Source of the DNA: an uncultured Clostridia bacterium
GTDB lineage: Bacteria; Bacillota; Clostridia; TANB77; CAG-508
Assembly (NCBI GenBank): GCA_949118805.1
Contig: CASAUJ010000001.1
Span: 2,558-66,557 of the forward strand
DNA: 64,000 nt
Reading direction: 5' to 3'
In this document: piece by piece, positions 1 to 8,913 of the stretch
Layout of the letters: every line of letters starts with the position of its first letter
Numbering within the stretch: the first letter of the stretch is position 1
The notes under the pieces: generated by a model
Told to the model about the DNA's origin: nothing
What the model saw: only the letters and a program-made list of their open reading frames with translations
Databases searched by the model: none
Position numbers and translations under genes: made by a program

Positions 1-672
1 TATCATCTGCTACTACACCTTCTACATTTGGTACTATGGTTGCTTGTCTTGGTGTGTTTTCTGCATAATCATATTCATTTCCACTTACTGTGAAATCTGT
101 TCCTTCTAATGCATCTCTTTCTACTGTTAATTCGATGCTTGCTTCACTTGCATTATAGTTATTATCTCCTGCAAATTTTACAGTAATGGTTGTGGTTCCT
201 TCTCCTACTAATGTGATTTCTCCATTTGCATCAATCGTTGCTACTGTTTCTTCACTTGATTCGTAAGATATGGTTCCTTTTGCTGTTTCTTTATTTCCTA
301 CTGTTAATCTTGCTGTTTCTGTTAATTTTACAGTTGCTTTTTCCAAGCTTAATACAGGCGCACTTTGATCAATTTTATTGATTACTAATGTTCCTACTCT
401 TAATCCATTTACTGCATCATATTTTTCGGTTTCTGCTACATCAATTTTGATTGCATATTTTCCTGCTTCTGTTACACTTGTTGTTCCTTCTTCTGCTATA
501 CTTTCTGTTTCTTCTCCTGTTGTTTCATCTTTTATCATTGTAATTTTGTGATATTTAATAGCTGTAATATCATCTGCTACTACACCTTCTACATTTGGTA
601 CTATGGTTGCTTGTCTTGGTGTATTTTCTGCGTAATCATATTCATTTCCACTTACTGTAAAATCCGTATCTA
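1..672 (-). repeat. In-frame tandem domain repeat, 567-bp period
   Basis: Bases 1-105 and 568-672 are nearly identical over about 100 bp. The offset is 567 bp, exactly 189 codons. The repeated unit is one Big_2 plus one MBG-like module of the surface protein, so copy number can change without breaking the frame. The array continues beyond the left edge. Confidence 0.85.
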
Positions 673-2413
673 CTAAAGTATCACTTTTTACAATTAAGTC
701 AATGGTTGCTTCACTTGCTTCATATTTATCAGTTGCTGTAAAAGTTACTGTAATCGTTGCTGTTCCTGCTCTTAATAAGGTAATTTCTCCTGTTGTTTCA
801 TCAATTGCAATCACAGGATCTTTTCCTTCTTCTGCTTTTACAAAATATTTTATATTCCCCTTTGCTTCATCAGCATTTTTTACATCAATTGTTGGAATTT
901 TTTCCGTGGTTAATAAAACCTCATTTTCACTTAATGTAATAATTGGGGTTGCTTGTGTTGCTTTATTAATTGTAATTTCTAGTTTCGCATTTTTCCCTGC
1001 ATAAGATAAAAGAATAACTTGTTTTCCTAAACGTTCTGGATTATAAGTTTTTATTTCTGCCTCTGTTAACTCTACTGTTGTGGTATCTCCTGATGCCCAT
1101 TCAACAGTAATTTTTCCTCCTGTTAAATCCAATTCTTCTCCATATTGATAGGTAGTTTTTGTTGGTAGGGTTGTTATGGAAATACTAGAAATAACATCTC
1201 TAACTTCATATTCATAGATTTCTATAATTCCTTCATACTCAAAAAACGCCTGTTGTCCCTCTCCAACACTTTCTGTTGAGAAGGAATCAAACATAGCCTC
1301 TGTTGCTGGAAGTTCGGTTATATTTCCTCGTGTATCAGTTACTACTATTTTTGCTCCAGTAATATCTAATTTTTCTCCATAATTATAAACTTTCTTACTT
1401 GGCAATACTAATTCATAGGTATCTTCTGTTCCTACTACTGTTACCACTCTTGAAACAGTGGCTGTATTTCCGCCTTTATCTGTATAGGTATAAGTTAATG
1501 TTTGAGGCCCTACTTTTGTTACATCTAATACCTCATTAGCATAAACAATTCCCTCACCATCTACATTATCTGTCCATTTAGCACCTGGATCCTGAAAAGT
1601 TCCATTTAAAGGTACATCCATATCTCCTTCTATTAAAGTCAATTCTGGTGCTATGGTATCTGCTATGTAGAATCGATCAAAATATGCTTTTGATACATTT
1701 AAAGAACCATCTACCACATAATATTGTAAATACCATTCTCCTAAATCTTCTGGCTTAGATGGTGCTGTGAATTTATAGCTATTTCCCGGTTTATAGACAA
1801 CAATTGCATTGTCTCCATAGTCCTCTTCAAAGGTTCTACACCATTTATATGCTAACCAGTAAATATCATTTTCGTCTTCTAACTCAATTTTAATTTCTCT
1901 TCCTAATGGTATTTTTGAGTCTGCTAAAGGATAATCATCTGGTCTGTTTCGATTAATCTCTGGTTTTATTTTATCTGTATAATCTGGTGATACCTCTTCA
2001 TTTACTATGTAATAAGGTACATCAAGCCAAAATTCATTTAAATTCCCATTATCATCTTTTGCTGCTACACTAATTTCATGTAGTCCAACAAAATTTTCTG
2101 GTACATCAATTACAAAGGTATATTCCTTTGTTCTTTCATCCAAATAAATTGGCCTTTTATCGTCATTGCTTTTTCCATCAATGTTACGATCCCATAAATA
2201 ATACAGGTTATTGATCCCTGTTTCATCTGTTACAGTAAAACTTACTTTACTGCCTGCTTTAATTCTTCCTGCTCTTACATCAGTTCTAATCTCTGGTGCT
2301 TGTGTATCTATTTCTGCTGCTGATATAAAAATTGGAATTCCTGTAACCATCATGGTGATTGTAATCATCATAATGATTATTTTTTGTTTTTGTTTTTGAA
2401 TAAAACTAGACAT
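1..2413 (-). CDS. Large secreted surface protein with bacterial Ig-like and MBG-like repeats (C-terminus beyond window)
   Basis: The frame opens with ATG at 2413 behind an AGGAGG ribosome site (2421-2426) and runs off the left edge; 804 codons are visible. Residues 1-33 form a signal peptide: a lysine-rich start, a hydrophobic run, then AEIDTQAP. What follows is extracellular-looking beta-sandwich sequence. A Big_3-type module (TYQYGEELDLTGGKI) lies near residue 420. Two Big_2-like motifs (for example VATIDANGEITLVGEG) lie near 535 and 725, each followed by an MBG-like module starting DFTVSGNEYDYAENTPRQ. The modules repeat with a 189-codon period. A wall anchor (LPXTG or SLH) cannot be seen because the C-terminus is missing. 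Probable adhesin or surface-layer-associated protein; the ligand is unknown. Confidence 0.82.
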   Translation of the reverse strand, partial: MSSFIQKQKQKIIIMMITITMMVTGIPIFISAAEIDTQAPEIRTDVRAGRIKAGSKVSFTVTDETGINNLYYLWDRNIDGKSNDDKRPIYLDERTKEYTFVIDVPENFVGLHEISVAAKDDNGNLNEFWLDVPYYIVNEEVSPDYTDKIKPEINRNRPDDYPLADSKIPLGREIKIELEDENDIYWLAYKWCRTFEEDYGDNAIVVYKPGNSYKFTAPSKPEDLGEWYLQYYVVDGSLNVSKAYFDRFYIADTIAPELTLIEGDMDVPLNGTFQDPGAKWTDNVDGEGIVYANEVLDVTKVGPQTLTYTYTDKGGNTATVSRVVTVVGTEDTYELVLPSKKVYNYGEKLDITGAKIVVTDTRGNITELPATEAMFDSFSTESVGEGQQAFFEYEGIIEIYEYEVRDVISSISITTLPTKTTYQYGEELDLTGGKITVEWASGDTTTVELTEAEIKTYNPERLGKQVILLSYAGKNAKLEITINKATQATPIITLSENEVLLTTEKIPTIDVKNADEAKGNIKYFVKAEEGKDPVIAIDETTGEITLLRAGTATITVTFTATDKYEASEATIDLIVKSDTLVDTDFTVSGNEYDYAENTPRQATIVPNVEGVVADDITAIKYHKITMIKDETTGEETESIAEEGTTSVTEAGKYAIKIDVAETEKYDAVNGLRVGTLVINKIDQSAPVLSLEKATVKLTETARLTVGNKETAKGTISYESSEETVATIDANGEITLVGEGTTTITVKFAGDNNYNASEASIELTVERDALEGTDFTVSGNEYDYAENTPRQATIVPNVEGVVADD

Positions 2414-2493
2414 CCTTCTTCCTCCTAAATATGAAATAATATATAAATAACAAAAAATGTATTATGTTATCCATTTATACACTATACATTACA

Positions 2494-2522
2494 ATTATAT
2501 AACATTTTTTGTTTTTTTGCAA
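2494..2522 (-). promoter_or_regulatory. Sigma-A promoter of the surface-protein gene
   Basis: On the minus strand, TTGCAA (2517-2522) is followed by a 17-nt spacer and TATAAT (2494-2499), about 80 nt ahead of the start at 2413. The flanks are strongly A/T-rich. Confidence 0.7.
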
Positions 2523-2606
2523 TATTTTTGAAATATTTTTATTATATTTTTGAAATACTTTTGTAACATCTTGTTCTTTTTATAATTTTTATATATAAAA
2601 AAGGAC

Positions 2607-2644
2607 CAAAAAAAGAGAATAGGCAATTTTTCCATCCTATTCTC
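2607..2644 (-). terminator. Rho-independent terminator of the small membrane protein gene
   Basis: A 9-bp stem, GAGAATAGG (2615-2623) with CCTATTCTC (2636-2644), has a 12-nt loop and is followed on the minus strand by seven U (2607-2613). It lies just past the stop codon at 2660. Confidence 0.8.
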
Positions 2645-2659
2645 TTCTTTTATAAAAAC

Positions 2660-2998
2660 TTATACTTTCCTCCAAAACCAGTCTAGACTATTGTCAATAC
2701 TTTTCTTTCCTTCTGCTTTTGCTTCTATATCATCTACCCATAAATACGCAAAGAAACTAATTAAAACAAATATAAAATCAATTGCGATACATCTAGATAA
2801 AACTCTTAACATATGTCTAAATTCTTCTGATAATGTTGCAATTTGTGCTACATGTATAATTAAAATAATTAAATAAGCAAATAATACGATTGCACTAATA
2901 TAACTTTTTTTTATTTCTTGTGATAGAAATATTAGCAATACAGTCGCTACTAACATTAATATCAAAGTGAGTGGATTCGATATGTCAAAAACAAACAT
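2660..2998 (-). CDS. Small integral membrane protein, unknown function
   Basis: 112 residues with three likely membrane segments: about 10-28, 34-52 and 70-88. The tail is short, polar and ends in DWFWRKV. A charged stretch (SEEFRHMLRVLSR) sits between segments 2 and 3. I do not recognise a family. It has its own promoter and terminator, so it is a single-gene unit between the surface-protein gene and glmM. Its size and layout fit a small accessory membrane protein, but nothing in the sequence shows a substrate or partner. Confidence 0.7.
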   Translation of the reverse strand: MFVFDISNPLTLILMLVATVLLIFLSQEIKKSYISAIVLFAYLIILIIHVAQIATLSEEFRHMLRVLSRCIAIDFIFVLISFFAYLWVDDIEAKAEGKKSIDNSLDWFWRKV

Positions 2999-3039
2999 CT
3001 TTATTCCTCCATCCTTTTCTTTTGTTTATCTTTATTTAT

Positions 3040-3068
3040 ATAGTATCACTTTTTTATTTTTTCTGCAA
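3040..3068 (-). promoter_or_regulatory. Promoter of the small membrane protein gene
   Basis: Minus strand TTGCAG (3063-3068), 17-nt spacer, TACTAT (3040-3045), about 40 nt ahead of the start at 2998. Confidence 0.6.
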
Positions 3069-3129
3069 CGTTTTTTTGTTACATTTTTATGACAAAAGGA
3101 TTACTTTCTAATGACAAAGAATTTGAAAA

Positions 3130-4494
3130 CTATCCTAGCCTTTGTTCTATTAAATCTACTATCTCTTGTGCTTTTTTTTCGATTTCATTTTTATTTTCCC
3201 CTTCGATCATAACTCTTACCAAAGGCTCTGTTCCAGATGGTCGAATTAGAACTCTTCCATTTCCTGCAAATTCTTTTTCTAATTTTTCAATTGCTTCCTT
3301 TATTAAAGGATCTTTATCATATTCATATTTTTTCTCATGGTTTACTTTTGCATTGATCAATACTTGTGGATACAATTTTATGATACTTCCTAGTTCAGAA
3401 GCTTTTTTTCCAGTTTCCAGCATAGCTCGTATTAACATTAAAGAAGTTAAAATCCCATCTCCTGTTGGATTATAATCCAATAAAATGACATGTCCTGATT
3501 GTTCTCCACCTAAATTAAATCCTTCTTTTAACATCTCTTCTAAAACATAACGATCTCCCACTTTTGTTTGTTTTAATTGTAATCGATTCTCTTGGGTATA
3601 TTTTGTCAATCCTAAATTACTCATAACAGTAGCTACTATCGTATCTTTTTTTAATTCTCCTTTTTCTTTTAAAGAATTGGAAATAATCGCTAATAATTTA
3701 TCTCCATCGATTTCATTTCCTTTCTCATCAATTGCTAAACATCGATCGCCATCTCCATCATAAGCAATTCCTAGACTTAATTGATGTTCTAATACAAATT
3801 TTTTAATTCCTTCTAAATGAGTAGATCCACAATTTTGATTGATATTGATTCCGTCTGGTTCATGATTGATAATTTTATAAGGAATTCCCAATGATTTAAA
3901 TACTTTTTCTGCTACCACTGAAGTTGCACCATTTGCTGTATCAATTCCTACCATGAAATCTTTTGTTACATTTTTTTCAATCACTTCATCAAAATATTTT
4001 CGAAAAAAATAAATATATTCCTCTACTAAATCAAAGCAATATTCTGAAATTCCTATCTTTTCATTGATTGCTGTAAAATCATCTAATCTTCCTGAATCCA
4101 TTATTTCTTCAATTTCTTCTTCTAATGTATCTGATATTTTCATTCCTTTATTGCTAAAATATTTAATCCCATTAAATTCATAAGTATTATGTGATGCAGA
4201 AATAACAACACCTGCATCTGCCTTCAATTTTTTAGTTAAATAGGCAACAGCAGGGGTTGGAATCACTCCCAATAATTTCACATTAGCACCATAACTCAAA
4301 AATCCAGCTACCATAGCACTTTCAATTAGAGATCCAGAAATACGTGTATCTCTTCCTATTAAAATAGTTGGCATATGATCTATGTGTTTTGATAATACAT
4401 AGGCACCTGCTTTTGCTACTTTATAGACCAAAGCAGGTGTCAATTCTGTATTAGCAATTCTCCTAATTCCATCTGTTCCAAAATATTTTCTCAT
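3130..4494 (-). CDS. glmM: Phosphoglucosamine mutase GlmM
   Basis: Converts glucosamine-6-phosphate to glucosamine-1-phosphate on the way to UDP-GlcNAc, and so feeds peptidoglycan and the adjoining polysaccharide pathway. 454 residues, the usual family length. The start is MRKYFGTDGIRR. The phospho-serine loop is GVVISASHNTYEFNG near residue 100, the metal-binding loop is AYDGDGDRCLAID near 245, the sugar-binding loop is LGGEQSGH near 330, and the phosphate-binding RPSGTEPLVRV lies near 415. It is the last gene of the Wzz-CpsD-CpsB-GlmM unit, 12 bp behind cpsB. Confidence 0.96.
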   Translation of the reverse strand: MRKYFGTDGIRRIANTELTPALVYKVAKAGAYVLSKHIDHMPTILIGRDTRISGSLIESAMVAGFLSYGANVKLLGVIPTPAVAYLTKKLKADAGVVISASHNTYEFNGIKYFSNKGMKISDTLEEEIEEIMDSGRLDDFTAINEKIGISEYCFDLVEEYIYFFRKYFDEVIEKNVTKDFMVGIDTANGATSVVAEKVFKSLGIPYKIINHEPDGININQNCGSTHLEGIKKFVLEHQLSLGIAYDGDGDRCLAIDEKGNEIDGDKLLAIISNSLKEKGELKKDTIVATVMSNLGLTKYTQENRLQLKQTKVGDRYVLEEMLKEGFNLGGEQSGHVILLDYNPTGDGILTSLMLIRAMLETGKKASELGSIIKLYPQVLINAKVNHEKKYEYDKDPLIKEAIEKLEKEFAGNGRVLIRPSGTEPLVRVMIEGENKNEIEKKAQEIVDLIEQRLG

Positions 4495-4506
4495 TTTTCT
4501 TCTCCT

Positions 4507-5295
4507 CTAACCCTTTTTACTCATCTTCATCATAATTTTTTCTTTTAGTGTTAATTCTATTTTATTCGGTTCTCCCATTTCTATTCTCTTATTTTGCAAC
4601 ACCAATTTAGGATTCTTTGTTGTTAATTCTTCTAATTTTTCTTTTCCTATTAATTCTGTTAATTTTGTCATAATCTGAGGGATTCTTGGATAAATAGTAT
4701 GGGGACTGTGTACATCACTTCCTAAAAAATGCACCATATTATTTTTCAATAATCTTTTTACCATAATCTGTGCACTTTTTCCATAATAACCAATAATACT
4801 TCCATAATTAGCTTGCATATATACCCCTTTTTCCATTAAATCCTTTATCATTTCTGGTGATTCTTGAATAAAAGTATATCTTTCTGGATGTGCTAAGATA
4901 GGAACTAATTTATTTTGCATCATTTCATAAACAACATTATATACATTCAATGGTTTTATATTAAGTGGCATTTCGAAAAGAACATAACTCGTATCGTTAA
5001 TGGTTGATGCTTTCTCTTCTTTCAATAAAGAAACCATATGATTTGATAAATAGATTTCATTCCCCATATATAATTTCATTGTACTTTTTTCTTCTTGCAA
5101 TTTTTCATAAATTATATTTATCCACAGTTCTCTTTCTGGCGTGTTCGTTTCATAATATCCTTCCATATAATGAGAAGTTGAAATGATTGCTTCAAATCCT
5201 ACTTCTTCTGCTTCTTTTACAAGTAGAAGCGTTTCCTCTATGTTTTTTGCTCCATCATCAATATTGGGTAATATATGTGTATGAAAGTCAATCAT
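4507..5295 (-). CDS. cpsB: CpsB/CapC-type PHP-fold tyrosine-protein phosphatase
   Basis: A manganese-dependent phosphatase of the PHP family that removes phosphate from the tyrosine cluster of the partner kinase, controlling polysaccharide polymerisation. 262 residues. The metal-binding motif DFHTHILPNIDDGAKN is at the N-terminus and HPERYTFI and GSDVHSPH follow at about residues 130 and 190. I place the start at 5295 rather than the upstream ATG at 5322, because an AAGGAG site lies 8 nt before ATG-ATT-GAC. The start overlaps the end of the kinase gene by 8 bp, which suggests translational coupling. Confidence 0.92.
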   Translation of the reverse strand: MIDFHTHILPNIDDGAKNIEETLLLVKEAEEVGFEAIISTSHYMEGYYETNTPERELWINIIYEKLQEEKSTMKLYMGNEIYLSNHMVSLLKEEKASTINDTSYVLFEMPLNIKPLNVYNVVYEMMQNKLVPILAHPERYTFIQESPEMIKDLMEKGVYMQANYGSIIGYYGKSAQIMVKRLLKNNMVHFLGSDVHSPHTIYPRIPQIMTKLTELIGKEKLEELTTKNPKLVLQNKRIEMGEPNKIELTLKEKIMMKMSKKG

Positions 5296-6358
5296 CGTTT
5301 TCTCCTTTTTCTTTTTTTGCATTTTCTTTTTCTAGGTATTCATTCATTTGTTTAAGGATATCATTTGTTCTTTCTTTCGCTGCTTTTTCAAGTTGCCTTT
5401 TATTCGGCATTTTTTTAGGTTCTGTTGTTTTTTTCGTTGTTTGTTTTTTAGCAGTAGAAACTGTTTTTGGAATACTTTTGGCTTTTGTGGTACTGGTTGT
5501 CTTCTTTTTCGGTTTTTCCTCTTTTTTTTCTACTTCTATTACTTCTTCTTTTTCTATTTCTTCTATTTTTTTAATTCTCTCTTTTTTTTCTTCTATTTTC
5601 ACAGGAATTGGTGTATTTTCTATTTTTCCCCTTTCCAGATGAGTAGTTTCCACATGAGTACTTTCCCCATAGTAATAATATTGCTTTTCATATCGTTTTC
5701 CTGATATTGGTAATTTATTCACTACAACGCCTGTTAAATTTCCTCCAACATTTTGGATATTTTTAATAACTCTTTCTAAAGCATCTTTTTTTGTTACTTT
5801 ATGAGCAGCTACAAGAATAGTAGCATCTACAATTCTTGATAAAATAACAGCATCTGTTACCAATTCACAAGGGGTTCCATCTATAATTACAATATCAAAA
5901 GCTTGTTTCAATTTTTCTAATAATTTAATCATTTTAGGGGAAACCAATAATTCTGAAGGATTTGGTGGGATATTTCCTGCTGGCATTAAATATAGATTAG
6001 GTACTTCTGTTTTTTGAATACAATCCACAATTTCTTCTGTCATATTCTTCTTTTGTATCATTCCTACCTGTGAAAGATAATTGGATAACCCTGGTGTAGG
6101 AGAAATATTGAAAATGGTATATTGTCTTCCTTTTCTCATATCTGCATCCACTAAGGCTACCTTTTTTCCTGTTTGTGCAAAAGTAACAGCTAAGTTTGAA
6201 GCAATCCAACTCTTTCCTTCCCCTGGTAAAGTAGAAGTAACCAATAAAGTTTTTGTTTGTTTATTGGTATTAATGAATTGTATATTGGTTCTTAGTGTCC
6301 TAAAAATCTCTGAGATTGGAGATTTTGGATCTCTATGTGCAATTACTTCTTCTTTCAT
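5288..6358 (-). CDS. cpsD: CpsD/CapB-type tyrosine kinase with long charged C-terminal tail
   Basis: BY-kinase that autophosphorylates and works with the Wzz-like adaptor encoded upstream. Walker A is TLPGEGKSWIASNLA (about residues 43-57), Walker A' is ALVDADMRKG (about 72) and Walker B is FDIVIIDGTP (about 155). The tyrosine cluster YEKQYYYYGE is near residue 225. The kinase core ends there, but the protein continues for about 125 residues of Lys/Glu/Thr/Pro-rich, probably disordered sequence ending in a short coiled-coil-like helix. That tail is unusual; most family members end soon after the tyrosine cluster. The gene starts where the adaptor gene stops. Confidence 0.93.
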   Translation of the reverse strand: MKEEVIAHRDPKSPISEIFRTLRTNIQFINTNKQTKTLLVTSTLPGEGKSWIASNLAVTFAQTGKKVALVDADMRKGRQYTIFNISPTPGLSNYLSQVGMIQKKNMTEEIVDCIQKTEVPNLYLMPAGNIPPNPSELLVSPKMIKLLEKLKQAFDIVIIDGTPCELVTDAVILSRIVDATILVAAHKVTKKDALERVIKNIQNVGGNLTGVVVNKLPISGKRYEKQYYYYGESTHVETTHLERGKIENTPIPVKIEEKKERIKKIEEIEKEEVIEVEKKEEKPKKKTTSTTKAKSIPKTVSTAKKQTTKKTTEPKKMPNKRQLEKAAKERTNDILKQMNEYLEKENAKKEKGENDD

Positions 6359-7068
6359 TATCTCTTGTGTTTCCTTTCATTATTTATTTTTTCTATCTTT
6401 GGTATAGAAGCTAATACTGGTATTTGAAAATTCTTTTCAATTTCTTCTGATGTTTTTATCGTTGTGTCTAACAAAGTAGCTATTATTACATAAGCAAAAG
6501 CAACAACAACTCCCATACACCCAAACATGGCTACATCTTTTACTGGATTTATATTACATGGTTGTGTTGACATTTCAGCCTCATCCACAATTTGTACATT
6601 GTTAATATTATAAATTTCTTTTACTTTTTCTGTAAAAGCTTTTGCAATTTCATTTGCCATTTTGGCTGCATCTGAAGGATTCTCATTTTGTACTGTTATT
6701 TCAATTAATTCTGTATTTTTTCTAGAATCCACTTCTACATTTCTTCTTAATGTTTCTTCTTCTATGGAAATTCCCAAATTAGAAATAACTTTTCGTAAGA
6801 TATCTTTACTTTTTACTAACTCTCGGTAAGTAGCTACTAATTTTGAATTAATGGTAATATCTGTTGCTGTTATTGTAGTATTGATTGTTGTATCCATATT
6901 CTCAGAAGAAGCTAATACTAAAGTAGTAGAAGATGCATACATTGGTGTTGTAAACTCTTTTGTATAAAAAATCCCTATTCCTAAAAAGAATATAATAATT
7001 AATATAATTTGTATTTTTTTATTCCAAAATATATTAATTATTGCTTTTAAGTCAATTTCTTCCATCAT
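6358..7068 (-). CDS. Wzz/CapA-type chain-length regulator and kinase adaptor
   Basis: Membrane protein of the polysaccharide co-polymerase family. It has an N-terminal Wzz segment, one TM helix at about residues 20-40, an extracellular coiled-coil-prone region and a second TM near residue 180. The second TM is preceded by the proline-containing NINPVKDVAM motif typical of Wzz C-termini. The kinase is separate, so this is the split Gram-positive architecture. I choose ATG 7068 (a second ATG follows at 7065) over ATG 7104. A strong promoter places transcription initiation at about 7102, which would leave the upstream ATG without a leader, and GGGA precedes 7068. Confidence 0.88.
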   Translation of the reverse strand: MMEEIDLKAIINIFWNKKIQIILIIIFFLGIGIFYTKEFTTPMYASSTTLVLASSENMDTTINTTITATDITINSKLVATYRELVKSKDILRKVISNLGISIEEETLRRNVEVDSRKNTELIEITVQNENPSDAAKMANEIAKAFTEKVKEIYNINNVQIVDEAEMSTQPCNINPVKDVAMFGCMGVVVAFAYVIIATLLDTTIKTSEEIEKNFQIPVLASIPKIEKINNERKHKR

Positions 7069-7108
7069 TAATTCCCTTTCTTTTTCCTTTGTTCTTTTTT
7101 CCATTTAT

Positions 7109-7137
7109 AGTATAACTCTAAGTTTTCATTTTTGCAA
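7109..7137 (-). promoter_or_regulatory. Sigma-A promoter of the Wzz-CpsD-CpsB-GlmM unit
   Basis: Minus strand TTGCAA (7132-7137), 17-nt spacer, TATACT (7109-7114). It gives the chain-length/kinase/phosphatase genes and glmM a promoter separate from the glycosyltransferase genes, and it helps decide the Wzz start. Confidence 0.7.
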
Positions 7138-7156
7138 GATTTATCTCATTTATTTT

Positions 7157-7702
7157 TTAATCAATATAGCAAATGCCATATTTTTGGCTTGCTTCCTTTA
7201 ACTCTTTTTTCTTTTCTTGATCCACTTTGTTTTTCATAGTATATTCTTTCCCAAAACTATTTTCAACTTTTTGAGTTTGGATTAACTTTTCTCTATATGA
7301 TTCCACTGTACCAATTACTTTTGCTGGATTACCTGCTACTATTTTATTAGGTTCTATATCTTTTGTTACAACTGCTCCTGCCCCAATAATTACATTTTCT
7401 CCTATCTCTACATTTGGCAAAATGGTAACATTAGCTCCTACAAATACATTGTTATGAATTATAATTTTACCAAATTTGGTTTTTTGAATTATTTTTTTTG
7501 AACTTGCATCATGAGCCAGTAATGTAACACGATTAGAAAATGTCACATTGTCCCCTATTTCAATTAAAAAGCAATGATTTGGATCTAAAAAACATTCCTT
7601 TTGTTTACTAAAATTTTTTCCTATTTTTAATCCTCTTTTTTCTAAAATTTTTAATGGCATTTCACGATTAATGATTTCTAATAAAGTTCTAATAATTTTC
7701 AT
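7157..7702 (-). CDS. Left-handed beta-helix acyltransferase (hexapeptide repeat)
   Basis: 181 residues. Repeated hexapeptides such as VFVGANVTILPNVEIGENV and IGAGAVVTKDIEPNKIVAGNPAKVIG give the left-handed beta-helix of the WcaF/VatD-like O-acetyltransferases; the last is the conserved C-terminal coil motif. The catalytic-type histidine may be in LLAHDASS near residue 63. Probably acetylates a sugar of the repeat unit using acetyl-CoA; the acceptor is not shown. It is the last gene of the glycosyltransferase operon, and its ATG touches the stop codon of the gene before it. Confidence 0.85.
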   Translation of the reverse strand: MKIIRTLLEIINREMPLKILEKRGLKIGKNFSKQKECFLDPNHCFLIEIGDNVTFSNRVTLLAHDASSKKIIQKTKFGKIIIHNNVFVGANVTILPNVEIGENVIIGAGAVVTKDIEPNKIVAGNPAKVIGTVESYREKLIQTQKVENSFGKEYTMKNKVDQEKKKELKEASQKYGICYID

Positions 7703-8905
7703 TTATTCTCCATTTCTTCTTACAAATCTTTTTTTTATTTTTTCTTTTAATCCTTTTGGTAAAAACTTTCCTAATGTAGTTCTCCACCTATATTTTTCTA
7801 CATACTTGCTGGCCAATTGAGCAAAAGTCAGTGTTTCTAAATCTTTCATGAAATTTTCTCGATTTATAAATTTTGTTTTTGCTTCTTTATGGTTATTATC
7901 TAATGCTTGTAGTGGTGATACCTCTTGATATACAGTTCTGCCTTTTATTTCTTCTTCAAAAATTTTGATTGCTTTTTCTGTGTTTAGCAATAATAAAGAA
8001 ATTCCTTTATTGTCATCCTTTATGATTTCTTTTTTTCCCCAATAATCGCCAATCGTAAAATCAGCAACTCTTTTATCCACATCTTCATACTGACATTCTG
8101 TACAACTTAATGGAGCAGACATTCCACAACCATACATTTGCATATAATTTGCATAATCACTCTTTTTTTCGTGAATCGGCATAAGAACCGATTCTCTATC
8201 ATAAAAATCAATTTTCATTGACATATTATGAGCTCCCTTAATTTTTGATCGAAAATTAATATTTTTAATTTTTCCTTGGTATTTCTCTTCTATATGAATC
8301 TTAAATTTTTCAAATAAAATGGGAGATGCCACATTATCACACATAATTTCACATAATAATAACTTATCTTTTTGCGATTGAGGAACAGTAACTTTCAACC
8401 CAGCTACTTGACAAGGAGTTCCAAAAAATAGTACTAATTGATCTGCTTTTAAATCCTGTAACACTTGCAAATAAATATCTTCCATCTTACTATTTACATA
8501 TTTTGAAGTTTTAAATTTTTCACATTCTTCTAGTGTTGTTGCTCTTTTATGAACTACTTCTAAATTTTCATTATAAGCTACTCCATAAACAATTCCGTGA
8601 TTTCTAATCACATATTCCATTAATATATGACTCATACCACCTGAAGCACTTTTTTCTCTTACCTCTTGATTTTCATTATATATAACATAAGCTCTTTGTA
8701 TTTCATTCTTAATTTCGTGATGTTGTCTCTTAATACATACTTGCTCACATTTATGGCAATGAATACATCTATCCTCATCAATTTTAGGGTAACAATACCC
8801 TTCTTCATCTTTTTGCATTTCAATACATTGTACTGGACATACAGAAGCACAAGCTGTACAATGATAACAATCAATTTTTTTCTGATTTTTCAAATAAGTT
8901 GCCAT
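7703..8905 (-). CDS. FrhB/FpoF-like iron-sulfur protein (coenzyme F420 hydrogenase beta-subunit family) of a polysaccharide locus
   Basis: 400 residues. The N-terminal double ferredoxin motif is CYHCTACASVCPVQC and CIHCHKCEQVCIK, two [4Fe-4S] sites. The FrhB N- and C-terminal domains follow, with SASGGMSHILM near residue 85, LFFGTPCQVAGL near 160 and CTECQYEDVDKRVADFTIGDYW near 275. The family reduces or oxidises flavin and F420-type cofactors. Homologues are often found next to pyruvyl-transferase genes in polysaccharide clusters, where their substrate is unsettled. Here it sits two genes after the pyruvyl transferase. Redox modification of a sugar or lipid intermediate is an inference. Confidence 0.85.
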   Translation of the reverse strand: MATYLKNQKKIDCYHCTACASVCPVQCIEMQKDEEGYCYPKIDEDRCIHCHKCEQVCIKRQHHEIKNEIQRAYVIYNENQEVREKSASGGMSHILMEYVIRNHGIVYGVAYNENLEVVHKRATTLEECEKFKTSKYVNSKMEDIYLQVLQDLKADQLVLFFGTPCQVAGLKVTVPQSQKDKLLLCEIMCDNVASPILFEKFKIHIEEKYQGKIKNINFRSKIKGAHNMSMKIDFYDRESVLMPIHEKKSDYANYMQMYGCGMSAPLSCTECQYEDVDKRVADFTIGDYWGKKEIIKDDNKGISLLLLNTEKAIKIFEEEIKGRTVYQEVSPLQALDNNHKEAKTKFINRENFMKDLETLTFAQLASKYVEKYRWRTTLGKFLPKGLKEKIKKRFVRRNGE

Positions 8906-8913
8906 CTATTTTC

